A DNA stretch of 64,000 bases from Metellina segmentata (taxonomy: Eukaryota > Arthropoda > Arachnida > Araneae > Tetragnathidae), in assembly GCA_947359465.1 (NCBI GenBank), contig OX375874.1:103357441-103421440 (forward strand), given 5' to 3'. The position numbers and the translations under genes were made by a program. Below, one piece after another: positions 21,724-33,036 of the stretch. How positions within the stretch are numbered: position 1 is the stretch's first letter; every line of letters starts with the position of its first letter. The notes below the pieces were generated by a model, which made no database searches, had not been told where the DNA came from, and saw only the letters and a program-made list of their open reading frames with translations.

Positions 21724-22559
21724 CATTTCTTTAAGGAAATTTACAGTGGATTTTGATGTGTGACTGCTAGTTTTGTCTTGATGGACTTCCACAGATTGAT
21801 GGCACTATGGGTAAAGCAATGGTATTTCAATCAGAAAAGTTGTCGATAAAATATGTTCCTGATAGTATTTGGAGTTAATCTTGACATTTTTTTCCACTCA
21901 CTTTATTTTTAACTTGCCATTATATGAAAAACCAGCAACAATCATGAATCCCTTAGAAAAACTTTCTTTCGATTCTATGAACCATGTACTTAAATATTTT
22001 TTCTCCACTTTTATGATAATAAATGTCTCTTTTTTTTGCTGCAATTATTTAAATACACCCATGATTCATCTATTGTGACAATTTTTTTCCATTTTTCTTT
22101 GGATAAGTGTTTCTCATATAGAATTCGGAAGCGTGTCCTGCGTTCAGCGATATGCTTTGGAGAAAGACGATGCACATTGCGTTTTTTCGCGTTCTTAAGA
22201 TTTAAATCAACATTTATCATTTTGTTTACAGTGGACACCGAGCATTTTAATGATTTTGCAACTGTCCTTTGACTAAGAGGATTTTCTGTTAACTTTAAAC
22301 AACGTACTTTTGCAATAGTCGAAGATGTCCGTATCTTCCTTGGATACTAGTTTGGAATTTTTGTCCCACTTGAGGCTCCAATTTGACGTTTTTTTCCTTT
22401 CTTGTTGACGATATTACCTATCGACGCTTTAGATATCACAAAACCATGACTCTCACATCGTTTTTGGATAACGGAATATGAATATTTCTCTTCGGAAAGA
22501 GCATAAATATAGCCTTCGAACCACTGCTTCGTTAAAAACGCCATTTTGAATAAAAACAA
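21724..22559 (-). pseudogene. Mariner transposase, N-terminal half (copy 2, with 5' TIR)
   Basis: Nearly identical to 13420-14251, with the same start MAFLTKQWFEG and the same TAG near 22347. Beyond the start codon it continues to the true 5' terminal repeat ending at 22689, so this is the original N-terminal half. The eight-T run near 22030 shifts the frame after YLNNCSKKK. The C-terminal half is on the far side of the Gypsy element at 12702-12946. Confidence 0.85.
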
Positions 22560-22743
22560 AACCTGTCAACACGTAGACGATAATTTTGACTTTTAAAAAT
22601 ATAGTACAACTGCAATTATTTCTTTTGCACCAAACAATTTTTTATTACCACTAACCAAAATCGTCTAAAAAATGTGCGAACAGCCTCTGTACATGTAACC
22701 AATTTTGTAAATATAGTACAAACTTGAAATCAGTAATTTTTTG

Positions 22744-23700
22744 GTAATTTTTAATTAAATGCATGCAAGAGCAACACTGCGGGGCTATTGAAGACGGTCA
22801 GGGTTCAATCCCCTAAGGCACGGGTTCCCAACTTTTTAGTAACTGTTTATCACTTGAATTTTTTAGAAATTTTTGACTTACCCACGAGTCCTATATTTTT
22901 TTAGAAACATATCTAATGTCAGAAAAGAGCGAGTGGCTTGTTTTATTTTAACTAAATTACCAAGAAAGCTTCATATTTTATTATTAATGCACTTGTATTT
23001 CGTATTAATGATGTTTTAATGAAGGGAAAAATAAAATGATTATTGAAAATTACAATTTTATTTTTACTCACAGGTCTAAAAACAAATATTTTTATATAAT
23101 TAGTACAAACTGAGTAAACAAAGATTAATAGAATCAAAAATCAATTTTTAGTGCGAAACTTGTTGTTTTTGGTCTTTTGTTAAAATGTCAATATCAGGAG
23201 CAATGGAGTTGAACTTCACTCTTAAGTCCTCTTCAAACTTACTCGCGAGTTCAACAAAACAAAAGTTCAGAAAAACCACTTTCACAAAGTAACTAGTTAC
23301 AAATGGAAAATGAAATAACGTAACGTGGTTGTACATACTTAAAAATCGAACAAACTTCGTTGAATATTTGGGTCGCTCATATCATCCTTGCGTACCACCT
23401 GAAACGTTGCCGCGTACCACGTACCACCGCTTGGAAATCCCTGCCCTAAGGGAAAGATTCAATGACAGCACCACGTAGTTTTGAACCACGGTCAGATGAC
23501 GAAGCAACGCTTGAGCTGGCACCCCACTCTCCAAACTTCAACACCAACCCAAAGTGAGGACTTTCGGCCACGACAGATTTAAGGTGCACCAGCCGCCTCA
23601 CGCCATACGCTTACAAATACCCATGCACTGACCCGGATTCGAACCAGGAACCTCCCGATCGAGAGGCTAAGACCTTAACCACCAGAACGAGTGGTCGGCA
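22744..23700 (-). repeat. tRNA-derived SINE interrupted by a hAT element
   Basis: On the minus strand the head (from 23700, B-box GGTTCGAATCC) leads into the body CACCTTAAATCTGTCGTGGC and the tail TGTTGCTCT...TTAATTAAA at 22744-22780. A 625-bp hAT (22819-23443) splits it at CCCTAAGG. Joining the two sides restores the arrangement of the uninterrupted copy at 61336-61678. Confidence 0.85.
22819..23443. mobile_element. Non-autonomous hAT, 8-bp duplication CCCTAAGG
   Basis: The ends are CACGGGTTCCCAAC and, reversed, CAGGGATTTCCAAG. The 8-mer CCCTAAGG is repeated exactly at 22811-22818 and 23444-23451. The left end resembles the widespread GGGTTCCCAAC-type hAT terminus. The short frames inside it (22952-23336) show no transposase motif. 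Confidence 0.9.
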
Positions 23701-23731
23701 AATTTGTCATAGATATCCTTCAACATTTATC

Positions 23732-23875
23732 TCAGATGTTGCCTCGTCATCTATCCGTGGTTCAAAATTACGTGGTGTTGTCTTCGAAACTTTCCCACTG
23801 GGATTGATCCCGGACCGTCGTCAATAGTCCGTTGTGTTACTCCAATACGACGTTAATTAAAAAATACCAATACCT
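23732..23875 (+). repeat. 3' half of a SINE
   Basis: Plus-strand copy of the SINE body and tail: GTTGCCTCGTCATCT, then GGGATTGATCCCGGACCGTC, then TACGACGTTAATTAAAA. The head is absent. Confidence 0.75.
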
Positions 23876-25062
23876 TTGGCATTTTGCCAATTTTGGGCAT
23901 TGAAATAAGGGAAATTCCTGACTGGTATTCTTGGGTATATTTATTGAATGACTCCCTGAATTCAACAATAATTAAAGTTACTAGAGGGGAAAAAATTTTT
24001 TTGAATAATCTTTTCTGAAATTCATTGAAGGCAAAGCAATTTCAAAACACAATTGAGTCAAATTTTTTTCTTCAATAAACGTCTTTGAAATTGAGAAAAT
24101 ATTCTATATCCCACCATGTACCTTTATAATCGGAGTGCTTCCATTAGTACAAAAATCAGATTCTGGCAACATAATTGGGTCACATTCCATGCAAAATGCA
24201 AATCAGCTGTGGCTGACATATCAGCGATTTTAGATACTCATTTTCTAAATAGATCACAATTACTAATGAGTAGCTTCAAAAAAGCTTCAGAATAATAGAT
24301 TTTGTTAGCCATTGACTTTTAAATTTTGAGTCATAATTGTAGATTTTTTAGCTATATAGTAGCTTGTTTGGTGACCCTATACTTCAATAAGTTATGACAC
24401 AATTTAAAGGTTTTTATATCGTTACATTTTTAAAAACGGATCTCTCATAAAAAGTCGAAATATTTTATTTAGTAACCGTTACACTAAATTAAAGTCTGGT
24501 CTTAAAAGCGACGAAAAAAGAAATTTGGACAATTTGCTACTAATTCTAAATTATCCTGATATGTGTAGAAATGGAAAGACAATAATAAATTGTTATTAAA
24601 GAGCTATTTATAACAAATAGCGTGATGTAATAAAGTAATTGTGTTGTTATTTCTGAGCGAAATCATAACTCTTAAAAGGATCAGTGCAGTCCTATCTGCG
24701 TAATGTTAAAATGGTCAAATTTCAAGGAACATTTTCTCAGAATCTTATCTGTATTGATTTGAATTTTTTGTACAGACTATGAAGACAAATTTAAACACTT
24801 TAACACAGAAATTAAAAAAAAAATTAAAATTTGAAGTTTTGAGATTTTTTTTCTCCTTCTATCTTTTTTTTATTTTTATTTATTTATTTTTTTGAAAAAT
24901 GACCAATTTTCAACAGTTAAAATGAAATTTTCCGAGCAGATAGAAAAAAAAATGCCCATGTTATAATATGTTATAGGGTATGTTTGTATAAGGTTACAGA
25001 TGTTTCGAAATTTCAAGAGGCATCCGTTTCGGTTGTGAAATTTTTTTAAAGATTTCCATTCT
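23876..25062. other. No gene seen; possible left part of a hAT element
   Basis: AT-rich sequence with no supportable frame. The hAT transposase remnant that follows suggests part of this is the decayed body of that element, but I could not find its left terminus. Confidence 0.4.
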
Positions 25063-25440
25063 TTGTTGAATTAGTGTTTCGAGAAGTAGGTTTGAATAAA
25101 TCAATAGATTTGTTAGAATCACAGTTTTGTTCTCTACAATTAGAAAACTTAAAAGATGTGAAAAAAATGCAACAATTGAAACTCAGTGATGTGCAATTGG
25201 AAGAATAAAGAACCTGGATGGAATTTGATAGTTTAAAAAGCTGTCCAAGGTTATGTTGGCTTTTCTAACAATTCCACACAGCAATGCTGAGTATGAAAGA
25301 ATTTTTAGTATAGTTAATAAAACTAAAAACAAGTTCCGTTCAAATATGAATGATGATACATTAGAAAAGTCTTAATTGCTAAAGTACGTCTACAAGGTTG
25401 TTGCCATAAGCAAAAGTTTTGGTGGTCTTTTTTCAAAAAA
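25063..25440 (+). pseudogene. hAT transposase C-terminal remnant
   Basis: Translation gives SIDLLESQFCSLQLENL, SDVQLEE and a stop, then VMLAFLTIPHSNAEYERIFS and NKTKNKFRSNMNDDTLE before another stop. This is the hAT dimerisation block, with the Pro-His-Ser-Asn-Ala-x-x-Glu-Arg core. It closely resembles the remnant at 32200-32625, so both belong to one hAT lineage. The element's right end may be the TTTGCAACTCTG at about 25799-25810, preceded by repeated CTCCTGATTT motifs. Confidence 0.8.
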
Positions 25441-25864
25441 AAGCAAAATCTGCTACTAAAGTAGAGAGTTTTGCAGTATGTTTTTAGAAAAAATTAATTT
25501 ATATTAAAGTGGAAAATATAAGAGTATGTTACATTCATTTTTTAGTACATTGCGTTTAATTACATTGCATTAGATTATTAGTCTTAATTGTTAATTATGT
25601 TTATCATATTCATTCCTGCATAACTATTTTAAATTGAAAATTTTTATTATTAAAACATCTATATTTGTTTTGTTGGTTTGGTGCTAATGGAAATGTAAAA
25701 GTTTTTCTTTGTAAGTGGTTGGTTGGGGGAGGAAGTGAAATGTCGATAAAATTTCTCCTGATTTCCTATGGAAATCTCCTGATTTTTGACTTAAAAGGTT
25801 TGCAACTCTGTCAACATATCTTTATAAATACTGTATCTACTTCGTTCACAACACCAGTTTAGAG

Positions 25865-27089
25865 AGTAGTGTGGGAAGCTAGTTTAAAGAGTAGGGTGAT
25901 TTGTGTTACCTTAATTAAATACCTACCATCACAACAACAGTGCCTTATGGGGCTCCTGCCTTAGTTTAGTGTCATTTTCATAGTAAAAGAAGCAAAAATA
26001 AACTACAACTCGTGACCGTAAGGTGACGTGTTCATGAAAATTGACACATGTGTTTAATTGAAGCAAACGATTAAATATTTTTAAAGTTTCAGGCATTTTA
26101 ATGATATTTTTTAATGTTGCATGTTTGAAGACCATTTCTCAAAACCTATTTAACGTAGACGAAAATATTTTAAATTTTTTTAATCCGTGAAAAAGTTTCT
26201 TTTGTATCGATTTAGAAACAACAATTTTAAACGGCCTTATTAAATCTTTAAAATAGTTACAGATATTAAAAATTGTCAATTTTGACAAAATTACATTGTT
26301 TTTCAGGGGTTAAGAAATCTAAAAGCAACGTTGAAATTCTGATTTTCTAAACTATTTTCCCAATGCCCGGTCCATTGAATATCAAGGCGCTCTAACTCTA
26401 AACATAAACCAAACGTGTCAAAAAAAAGAGGAGTGAACCATGAAAATAATCATAGAGTCCAAGAATGTCTTTTTGTGATTTGTTTTGGTACATCAAACAA
26501 AAACAGTTACTAACGGTACAACAACACAACAAATGTAACATTACACTGAAATACCTAAATTAGAGTTTCTTGAACAAGAAGGGAGCTCATCAAGAAAGGT
26601 CAAACCTCGAAGCCGTTCCATTCAGGAAGACTTAGAAATTGTTTTGAATCACATTACTTTTCGAACGATCACGTGGTCTCGCCGAGAGTGACAGCAAGAA
26701 GCTCCACTCTCAACACCCACGTTGGTACATTTCTATTCTCAACAAATATCATGTGCACAAAATTAAACGCAGATTTGCTTTCTCGCCCAATTCGAGGATT
26801 TCCAGAACCGATTTGAGTCGGAATTAATTTTTATCTTTACTCCTTGTTTATTATCCGTTAATTAAAATCCGTCTTAAAAATTTTTACAAACTCTTTGGGT
26901 CCAATTCCACATTAATTTCCTCCGGAGTCACCTGTCAGTTTCCGAAAAGCACCTGCTAATCTGGAAAAGAGAACTTAACTCGTTGAACTGTTTTCCTGGT
27001 GATGTAAGCCGTTTACAAACTTTATAAGTGTGAAGATAAATCTGTGCTGGCTTCTAAAATTTGATAATTTTTTAAATATTAAATATGTC
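25865..27089. other. No gene seen
   Basis: AT-rich sequence without a supportable frame, terminal repeat or RNA gene. Confidence 0.5.
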
Positions 27090-27606
27090 CTAAAGGTAAC
27101 TCCTATTCGAAAAGATTTCAACTGCATATTTATTTTACCTGTTGCTAAGGAAATATATATATTTTTTTATTTTGATCATATTTATTTCCATGTTTCTTTT
27201 AGATATTTAAAAATTTAAACTTTTGTATTGTAAGATGTGCTGAGAATTTTCAAGTGTCCTTAGAATTTTTATGCGAAGTTTGTGTATTTAGTATCAGTAT
27301 TATCTATGCTATTTCGGAAAACAGTGTTTTTTATTTAAACGATATCTTGATAAGGATAATACTGTATTTATGTATACAGAAGAATGATAATTACTGATTA
27401 TACTGAATGATAAAATCGTAAATGATTTCAACTGCATATTTATTTTACCTATAGCTAAGGGAAGGATTTTTTATTTTTTATTTTGATCATAATTATTTCC
27501 ATGTTTCTTTTAGGTATTTTCATGTGTCATTGGAATTTTTTGCGAAGCTTGTATTTTTAACAGTATTATCTCTGCTATTTCGGAAATCAGTGTTTTTTAT
27601 TTAAAC
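27090..27606. repeat. Imperfect tandem duplication
   Basis: The block containing ATTTCAACTGCATATTTATT and, about 180-200 bp later, TATTTCGGAAAACAGTGTTT occurs twice (about 27107-27343 and 27424-27606). The second copy is followed by a hAT MITE, after which TATATCTTGAT resumes as in the first copy. Confidence 0.8.
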
Positions 27607-27759
27607 CAGGCCTCGAAATATAATTTTTAATACAGGTGCACAAGGTGTATCTAAGTTTTTAAATTAGGTGCACAGGTGCGCCTAGCGGGAAAAAATCAGG
27701 TGCACAATTTTATTTTCATGTGCACAGTGCACCTGTGCACCCGGGTATTTCGAGCCCTG
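27607..27759. mobile_element. 153-bp hAT MITE, 8-bp duplication ATTTAAAC
   Basis: Ends CAGGCCTCGAAATA and TATTTCGAGCCCTG are inverted repeats, and ATTTAAAC flanks both sides exactly (27599-27606, 27760-27767). The interior repeats AGGTGCACA/TGTGCACCT about six times in both orientations, an unusual density of a palindromic subterminal motif in so short an element. Confidence 0.93.
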
Positions 27760-27767
27760 ATTTAAAC

Positions 27768-28877
27768 TATATCTTGATTCGAACAATAATGTATTCATGT
27801 TCATTCACTCGGAAGAGATGAAAGAATAACTTTATCAATTTGAATCAAAATGTGTTCATCGAAGTCAACAATTGAAACAATATCATAATCAAATATATTG
27901 CTATAGTGATTAAATTTTCTATTCTTGATAAATAAGGATGTAGAGTATCCTATAACTCTTGAAAGACAATGCTCTATTTTATCTTCGTCGTTGAATACGC
28001 ATTTGTGTGAACCAATACTTATCGATAATTTTGCATTTCAGGAAATGAAGCTGACTGAACCGAAAGAAAACCATTTTCGTCACTGAAAACATTCCTTCAT
28101 TTTTGCGATTACCTTACAGAGGTAAATAGTTTTAACATCATTTCAGAGTTAGTTTTCTACTAACTTTATTAATTTCATAGCAACAAATTCCTTCAGAATG
28201 AAGGGATTTCATAACAGACGGTGAAGCATAACCAAAGGTCCGACAGCTCCAATCATAATTTTATTCAAGCCAGCATAAGTTTTCTTCAGATACCATTTCT
28301 TTTTCATTTTTGTAGCGTAAGTTTTTTCTAACACTGAGTTAGGAAAGAAGAGAATTGAGTTTTAGAAAAAATACTAATAATTATTAGCCCTAAGATTTTG
28401 ACCATGTTGCGTCTGTTTTTGGCAAGGCTGAACTATTATTTCGAGTAAACAGAGGTATTTCATAAAAACTAAGCTGATGTCTTTGTTCGGGCGTTTCCAT
28501 GCACTTTACGTGATTTATACGCGCAATAGAATTTTTCATGGTTGTCGGTCATTTTTTCGTTTTTGATTCATTATTTTGCTTGTGGTCTTTTTCAGGAAAA
28601 GGGAGTTTTGGGTTATTTTCCCTAAAATCTCATTTTGCACCTCGGTATTCATTTCCAAGGTGAATCCAATCTGTTCGATAACACAACGTTTTTTTCTGCA
28701 ACGGAACACGACGTTGTTCGAAGTGACCTTGTTTATTTAAAATGTTGTGGTTTCAGTAAGTGTAAAAAGAAGCATTTCAATGTTCACAACTTTGTTAAGC
28801 TGACCATGGGTACTACTTTTGCACGTGTCTGGTTGGGTTTTATGGGAAAAGGGCCATTGATAGGATATAGAGTTGGA
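27768..28877. other. No gene seen
   Basis: AT-rich. The 97-residue frame at 28635-28928 runs into repeat sequence and shows no recognisable domain, so I do not call it. Confidence 0.45.
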
Positions 28878-29415
28878 ATGCGACATCGACAGCTAAACAT
28901 CGATGTTTTCAAAATTCAGTGTATTTAAACTTTTTTCCCCCCATTTCTTAAAACTGGTTAAGCAACTAGTGTTGCTACATCGACAGCAAAACATCGATGT
29001 TTTGAAACTTTGATGTTGTTAATATGTTGTTGTTAATCGTTAAATGTTGATAATACATCGCCCCAAAACCATCGATGTTTTTAAAATTCAGTGTATTTAA
29101 ACTTTTCCCCTCATTTCTTAAAACTGGTTTCGCAATTAGTGATGCGACATCGGCTCCAATACATCGATGTTTTTTTTTATAAAGCATCAATGTTTTGAAA
29201 ACATCGACATCGATGTCGCATCCCTACTTTTCAGACCCTTCACCCATGGCCACTTTGGTTTAAAAGTATGTTCAATTTGCTGATTATGAAAATTATGCTG
29301 CTTGGTTATTTTTTTTATTTTTTGAAACGGTACTTTTTTCATTTACAAATAAAACATCGACAAGTATAAACATCGATGTTACAAAAACATCGACTCCAAT
29401 ACGTCGCATCCCTAA
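28878..29415. repeat. Cluster of hAT-like ends with ACATCGATGT motifs
   Basis: Starts ATGCGACATCGACAG and ends GTCGCATCCCTA. Inside are two direct copies of a block of about 180 bp (each with CAGTGTATTTAAACTTTT and TTTCTTAAAACTGGTT), plus an internal TCGATGTCGCATCCCTA junction near 29225. I count about ten CATCGATGT-like motifs. It is probably two or three partial copies inserted into each other; the segment after 29225 matches 58700-58930 in reverse. Confidence 0.65.
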
Positions 29416-29436
29416 TATAGCGTGGTGTTGCAGTCT

Positions 29437-31102
29437 CACAGTGTGTCATTTTCGCAATCTAGGTGGACAAAATTATTATATCAAAAACACACTGGTTTTG
29501 GGTGATTATAAGAGGCTGTGAGTGATAAAATACTGATTTCATGTACATTTAGCGTTTTTCAGTTACTGTTTGGATGCAGAAATATGCTAAATTAAAAGAA
29601 ATTTGTCAACTTTGCTCCATACATTAAATATACTTCGATCAATTATTAACCGCATATTTTGCAATTCTATTTTTATATACACCTAAATAATAGTCAGAAA
29701 GTATGCTCATAACAGTTCCATTTAAACATAAAGATGTATGTAACATAGAAAAACTATAGGGGGAAATATTCGAAAAATATTACAAAATAATATACTTCGT
29801 ATCTCAACTAGCTAAATAGTCTACTGATGTATTAAAGGGAAAGTTTTCCCCAAAAAATTCAACCTTTTTGCAAACATTTGGCTATTTTTAGCTTTAGACC
29901 GTGCTCGAAAACTTACAATTAATGGATATGAGGTAATGACTAATCAATTCGTATCAGTTCTTGATATTTTTATAGAAAATATATTTCCTTTTTCGCCAAT
30001 TGTCTTTGTTTTTTGCGCTTTTGAGAAGCGGACCCAATTGGAAGAATACAAGAAGTGAAATAATATTTCCATGGACCGGTATTTTATGCATAGTTTACGG
30101 GAACTGGGGGTATCAAGGATACTTTCTTAGGTATCTTACACTTGCTTCGTAGCTCAGAAAACTTATCAATTGAAATCCGTATTTAAACATTTTAATATGA
30201 CTTGATTACATTAATATCAGTTATTTCAGCAGACTATCATTTCTAAAAAAATCTACGAGCGGTGTGTTTCTATCGTTCGTATTCCCTCTTTGATCTTTGG
30301 TCACATCTATCAAAACAACAAAGTCGGCTTTAAACTTCTTTGCACATTATTAACTTAAATCTACTAATTACTTGACAAAAAGAAATTTGATGGAACGAGA
30401 CAAGTTCTAGTTGAGGAAGGAACAGGAGATTTGACAAATAGTTTTCAACCCTCTTTAGTACAAGCAAAGGTACCCAAGAAATTCTAAACACACTTTGCTC
30501 ATATTGATATTTTTATGAAAAAAAAAATGCCGGGAAATTTTCTGTTCAGCGCTATTACAGCCCTTCATTATAATTGTATTTCTGATATTATCATTCGACA
30601 AAATCAGTCTGAAGGATTGTTCCTAAATTGTACGCAACCGTATAACAGATTAGTTGTTAAGTGACTAGTTGTGAGTTATGGTACTGCTGAAGTCTAGTTG
30701 AAATTTGAAATCAGCAGTTGCGTAAGACGTTAATTATCCACAAATTCAAAACAATCTTGTAAATTAATGAAATATTATCCAAGAAAATGAAAGCACGTAA
30801 ACAAACCACGATGAACAGAAGATAATGATAGTATCCACTAAATATAGGATAATGAAAATATAGGACCCATACTTTTCAGTTTTCCTCAAAGTACTAATAC
30901 GCGTTCGCCAGATTGGTTTTGAAGTCAACGTATAAAATTCGTCTTTGGACTTCTGTACTTCCTGTTAGGAGGAATTATTTAGAAAAATAAAACCGTGGTC
31001 TTGCTAAGGGGACATACTACTTTTAAGATATGTCTTTTTGACAATCTACGACACTATGAAAATTTAATTTTGTCCACCTAGAATCAGAAATGACACACTG
31101 TG
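29437..31102. mobile_element. Unclassified 1.67-kb element with long inverted ends
   Basis: The left end CACAGTGTGTCATTTTCGCA continues to CTAGGTGGACAAAATTA. The right end, read in reverse, is CACAGTGTGTCATTTCTGAT, then CTAGGTGGACAAAATTA. About 34 of 39 positions match. No transposase frame exists inside, and no clear TA, TTA, TTAA or 8-bp duplication is seen at the borders, so the class is unknown. Confidence 0.65.
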
Positions 31103-31865
31103 CGTCGGTTGGATTCACCGTGGAGATGAAAAATCATTCTTTGGATGATCAGATTATCAGTACGATTGCATTAAGTATAGATACGATTTTCGACTGCATA
31201 CATGGCGACGAACGTTCGTTAGAAAAATTAGACATTCATTAAAAAACTAAAGGCGATACAAAATTAGACAGAACATCTCTCTATCAATCATCTTTTTTTT
31301 ATTCCGTCTCAAATATTCTTAATTAATTTTTCATCACATTCCATTTCACGATTATAGTTTCCACGTGCATAATTAAAAATACATTCACAATATCACAGTT
31401 TGCTTCGTGCAAAGGTAAAAATAGATATACTAATTGTAAAATTTTCATGTGTTAATAAATATATCAAGAAACAATAGCTTTTTCGAATACACTAGTACGT
31501 ATTAGTTGCACGCTTGCAGTAAAAATTAAATTCACGGATCGCTTGCTCTCAGCCATATTCGGATATGATACTTCAATAACGAAATAGAACAACGTCGAGT
31601 AATGAACCTGGTCGATGCCTTCTAATGAAATAGACACAGCATGGAAAATACCTCAAGGAAGAGGTATTTTCCATGCTGGAAGATAGTTTTCCGTGGTTCG
31701 GAAGATAGGTACCAGTTTAGACCTCTTCGTATCTGACTGGTTCACAATTTCGCCCTAGGAAATTACCCTTCGAAATTGATGCCGGTCCATCGTCAATAGA
31801 TCATCGTGTTGCACCAGTGACGTAATTTCAACTACCTACGAACATGTCAAACCCGTGAAATGAAA
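31103..31865. other. No gene; SINE tail fragment
   Basis: No coding frame. The end (about 31780-31850) has CCGGTCCATCGTCAATAGAT and GTGTTGC, a decayed SINE tail. A perfect hairpin lies at 31637-31678 (listed separately). Confidence 0.5.
31637..31678. repeat. Perfect 18-bp hairpin
   Basis: CAGCATGGAAAATACCTC (31637-31654), loop AAGGAA, then the exact complement GAGGTATTTTCCATGCTG (31661-31678). All 18 pairs are Watson-Crick. No repeat family or TIR context explains it. Confidence 0.9.
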
Positions 31866-31962
31866 CAAATCTGTCGCATTTTAAACCACTTCAAGATCCC
31901 AAAGGCACCGTCATCTGACCGTTGTTCAAAATGACATGTTTTCCTCGGATGTTTCTCGTTAG

Positions 31963-32796
31963 CAGACCTGCCAACTCTCAGGCTTTTAGCCTGAGTCTCA
32001 GGCTTTTTGGTCAAATCTCAGGTCTCAGGCTTTCAGAGTCTTTTCTCAGGCTTTTTCGTCAAATCTCCGGCTTTCTGAGTTTTTTTTTTCAGATTTTTCG
32101 CAAAATGTTTGCATTTTGAAGAAAATCCTAACATAATTAATGCTGAAGTTAGTAACTTAGATAATATTGCCCATGCTTCTTTTTCTAGCATGAAGTTTCT
32201 TGCTGAAAGGTACCCTGTTTTGGTCAAAGTTTTGGGTGATAATGATAAGGACTTGGTATCTTGATACTCTACAGTCTCAGTTCTGTGGTCTACAGTGTGA
32301 GGATATTTCTGAATTACTAGTATCAAAAGAAAGAATTGATTCCAAATGGTTTGAAATTGGAAAAATTAATAATTCTGCTTACAAAAAATTAGCAGATTTT
32401 ATGCTAGCAATTTTGACTTTACCTCATAGCAATGCAAGTTGTGAAAGGGTATTTAGTTTTTGTACAAAAACACAAACCCAATTCAGAGCATGTCTTAACA
32501 TACAGAATTTGGAGAATTTAGTTATTGTTAAGGCCAATCAAAAACATGTTAGTTATGAAAGAAATTTTGATTCCACTTTTTTGAAAAATGCTAAGTCAGC
32601 AACTGTTGCAACTCTTAATAAATAAAATATTTAATACAAAATTTGAGTATTTCTTTTTAGTATGTGTATTTCTTAGTAAATTGTAAATCCCTTACCCTTT
32701 TTATAGTGTGATCATACATAAGTTATCATAGGTAAAATAGGCCGTGATGTCGATAAAAGTCTCAGGCTTTTTGAAATTGCCAGGTTGGCAGGTCTG
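31963..32796 (+). mobile_element. Internally deleted hAT inserted in a SINE
   Basis: Ends are CAGACCTGCCAAC and, reversed, CAGACCTGCCAACC. Left subterminal sequence repeats CTCAGGCTTTTT at least five times; one copy is near the right end. It encodes only the last part of a transposase (32200-32625). The duplicated target has decayed (CTCGTTAG left, CATTAGGA right), but both derive from the SINE's CCCTTAAGG region. Confidence 0.85.
32200..32625 (+). pseudogene. hAT transposase C-terminal fragment
   Basis: The open stretch includes LQSQFCGLQCEDISELL, LADFMLAILTLPHSNASCER, VFSFCTKTQTQF and NIQNLENLVIVKANQ. This is a complete hAT dimerisation domain, homologous to the one at 25063-25440. The catalytic RNase-H-like domain and the N-terminal zinc finger are absent, deleted between the left subterminal repeats and this fragment. 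The frame here is intact to its stop, unlike its relative. Confidence 0.85.
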
Positions 32797-33036
32797 CATT
32801 AGGATTAATTCCGAACCGTCGCCAATGAGATGTTGTGTTGCTCCAGTACGACGTTAATTAAATGCTTACCTACCCTAAGACGCACAGGTTGAAAATAGAC
32901 ATTCCCTTCCGCCATATGTAAAACTTGAGACAAAAATTAACTTGCGTACTGAGTTCAGTAATTTGAGGTGTTAGGTTGAGATTAAGTTTCCCAAATTAAC
33001 ATAAGATTTTGAAAGCTCTTATTTGTAGCGGTTATA

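Larger units (their letters stand above)
12606..22689 (-). mobile_element. Mariner-like element split by a Gypsy retrotransposon
   Basis: The outer ends are inverted repeats starting CAGAGGCTGTTCACACATTT on the left and, reversed, CAGAGGCTGTTCGCACATTT on the right. TA flanks both (12604-12605, 22690-22691). On the minus strand the right part encodes the N-terminal half of a transposase and the left part the C-terminal half. A Gypsy element entered the gene at CATTT. A second copy of the N-terminal half plus one LTR lies between. The arrangement needs either an unequal exchange or an assembly join. Confidence 0.85.
31866..32880 (+). repeat. SINE interrupted by a hAT element
   Basis: The left part (to 31962) holds AAATCTGTCGC and CGTCATCTGACCGT. 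The right part (32797-32880) resumes with GGATTAATTCCGAACCGTCG and ends TACGACGTTAATTAAA. These flank the hAT at 31963-32796 in the correct SINE order. Confidence 0.8.

Noticed and set aside
28635..28928. 97-residue protein
   Set aside because: Its C-terminal part runs through the ACATCGATGT repeat, and no family similarity is seen.
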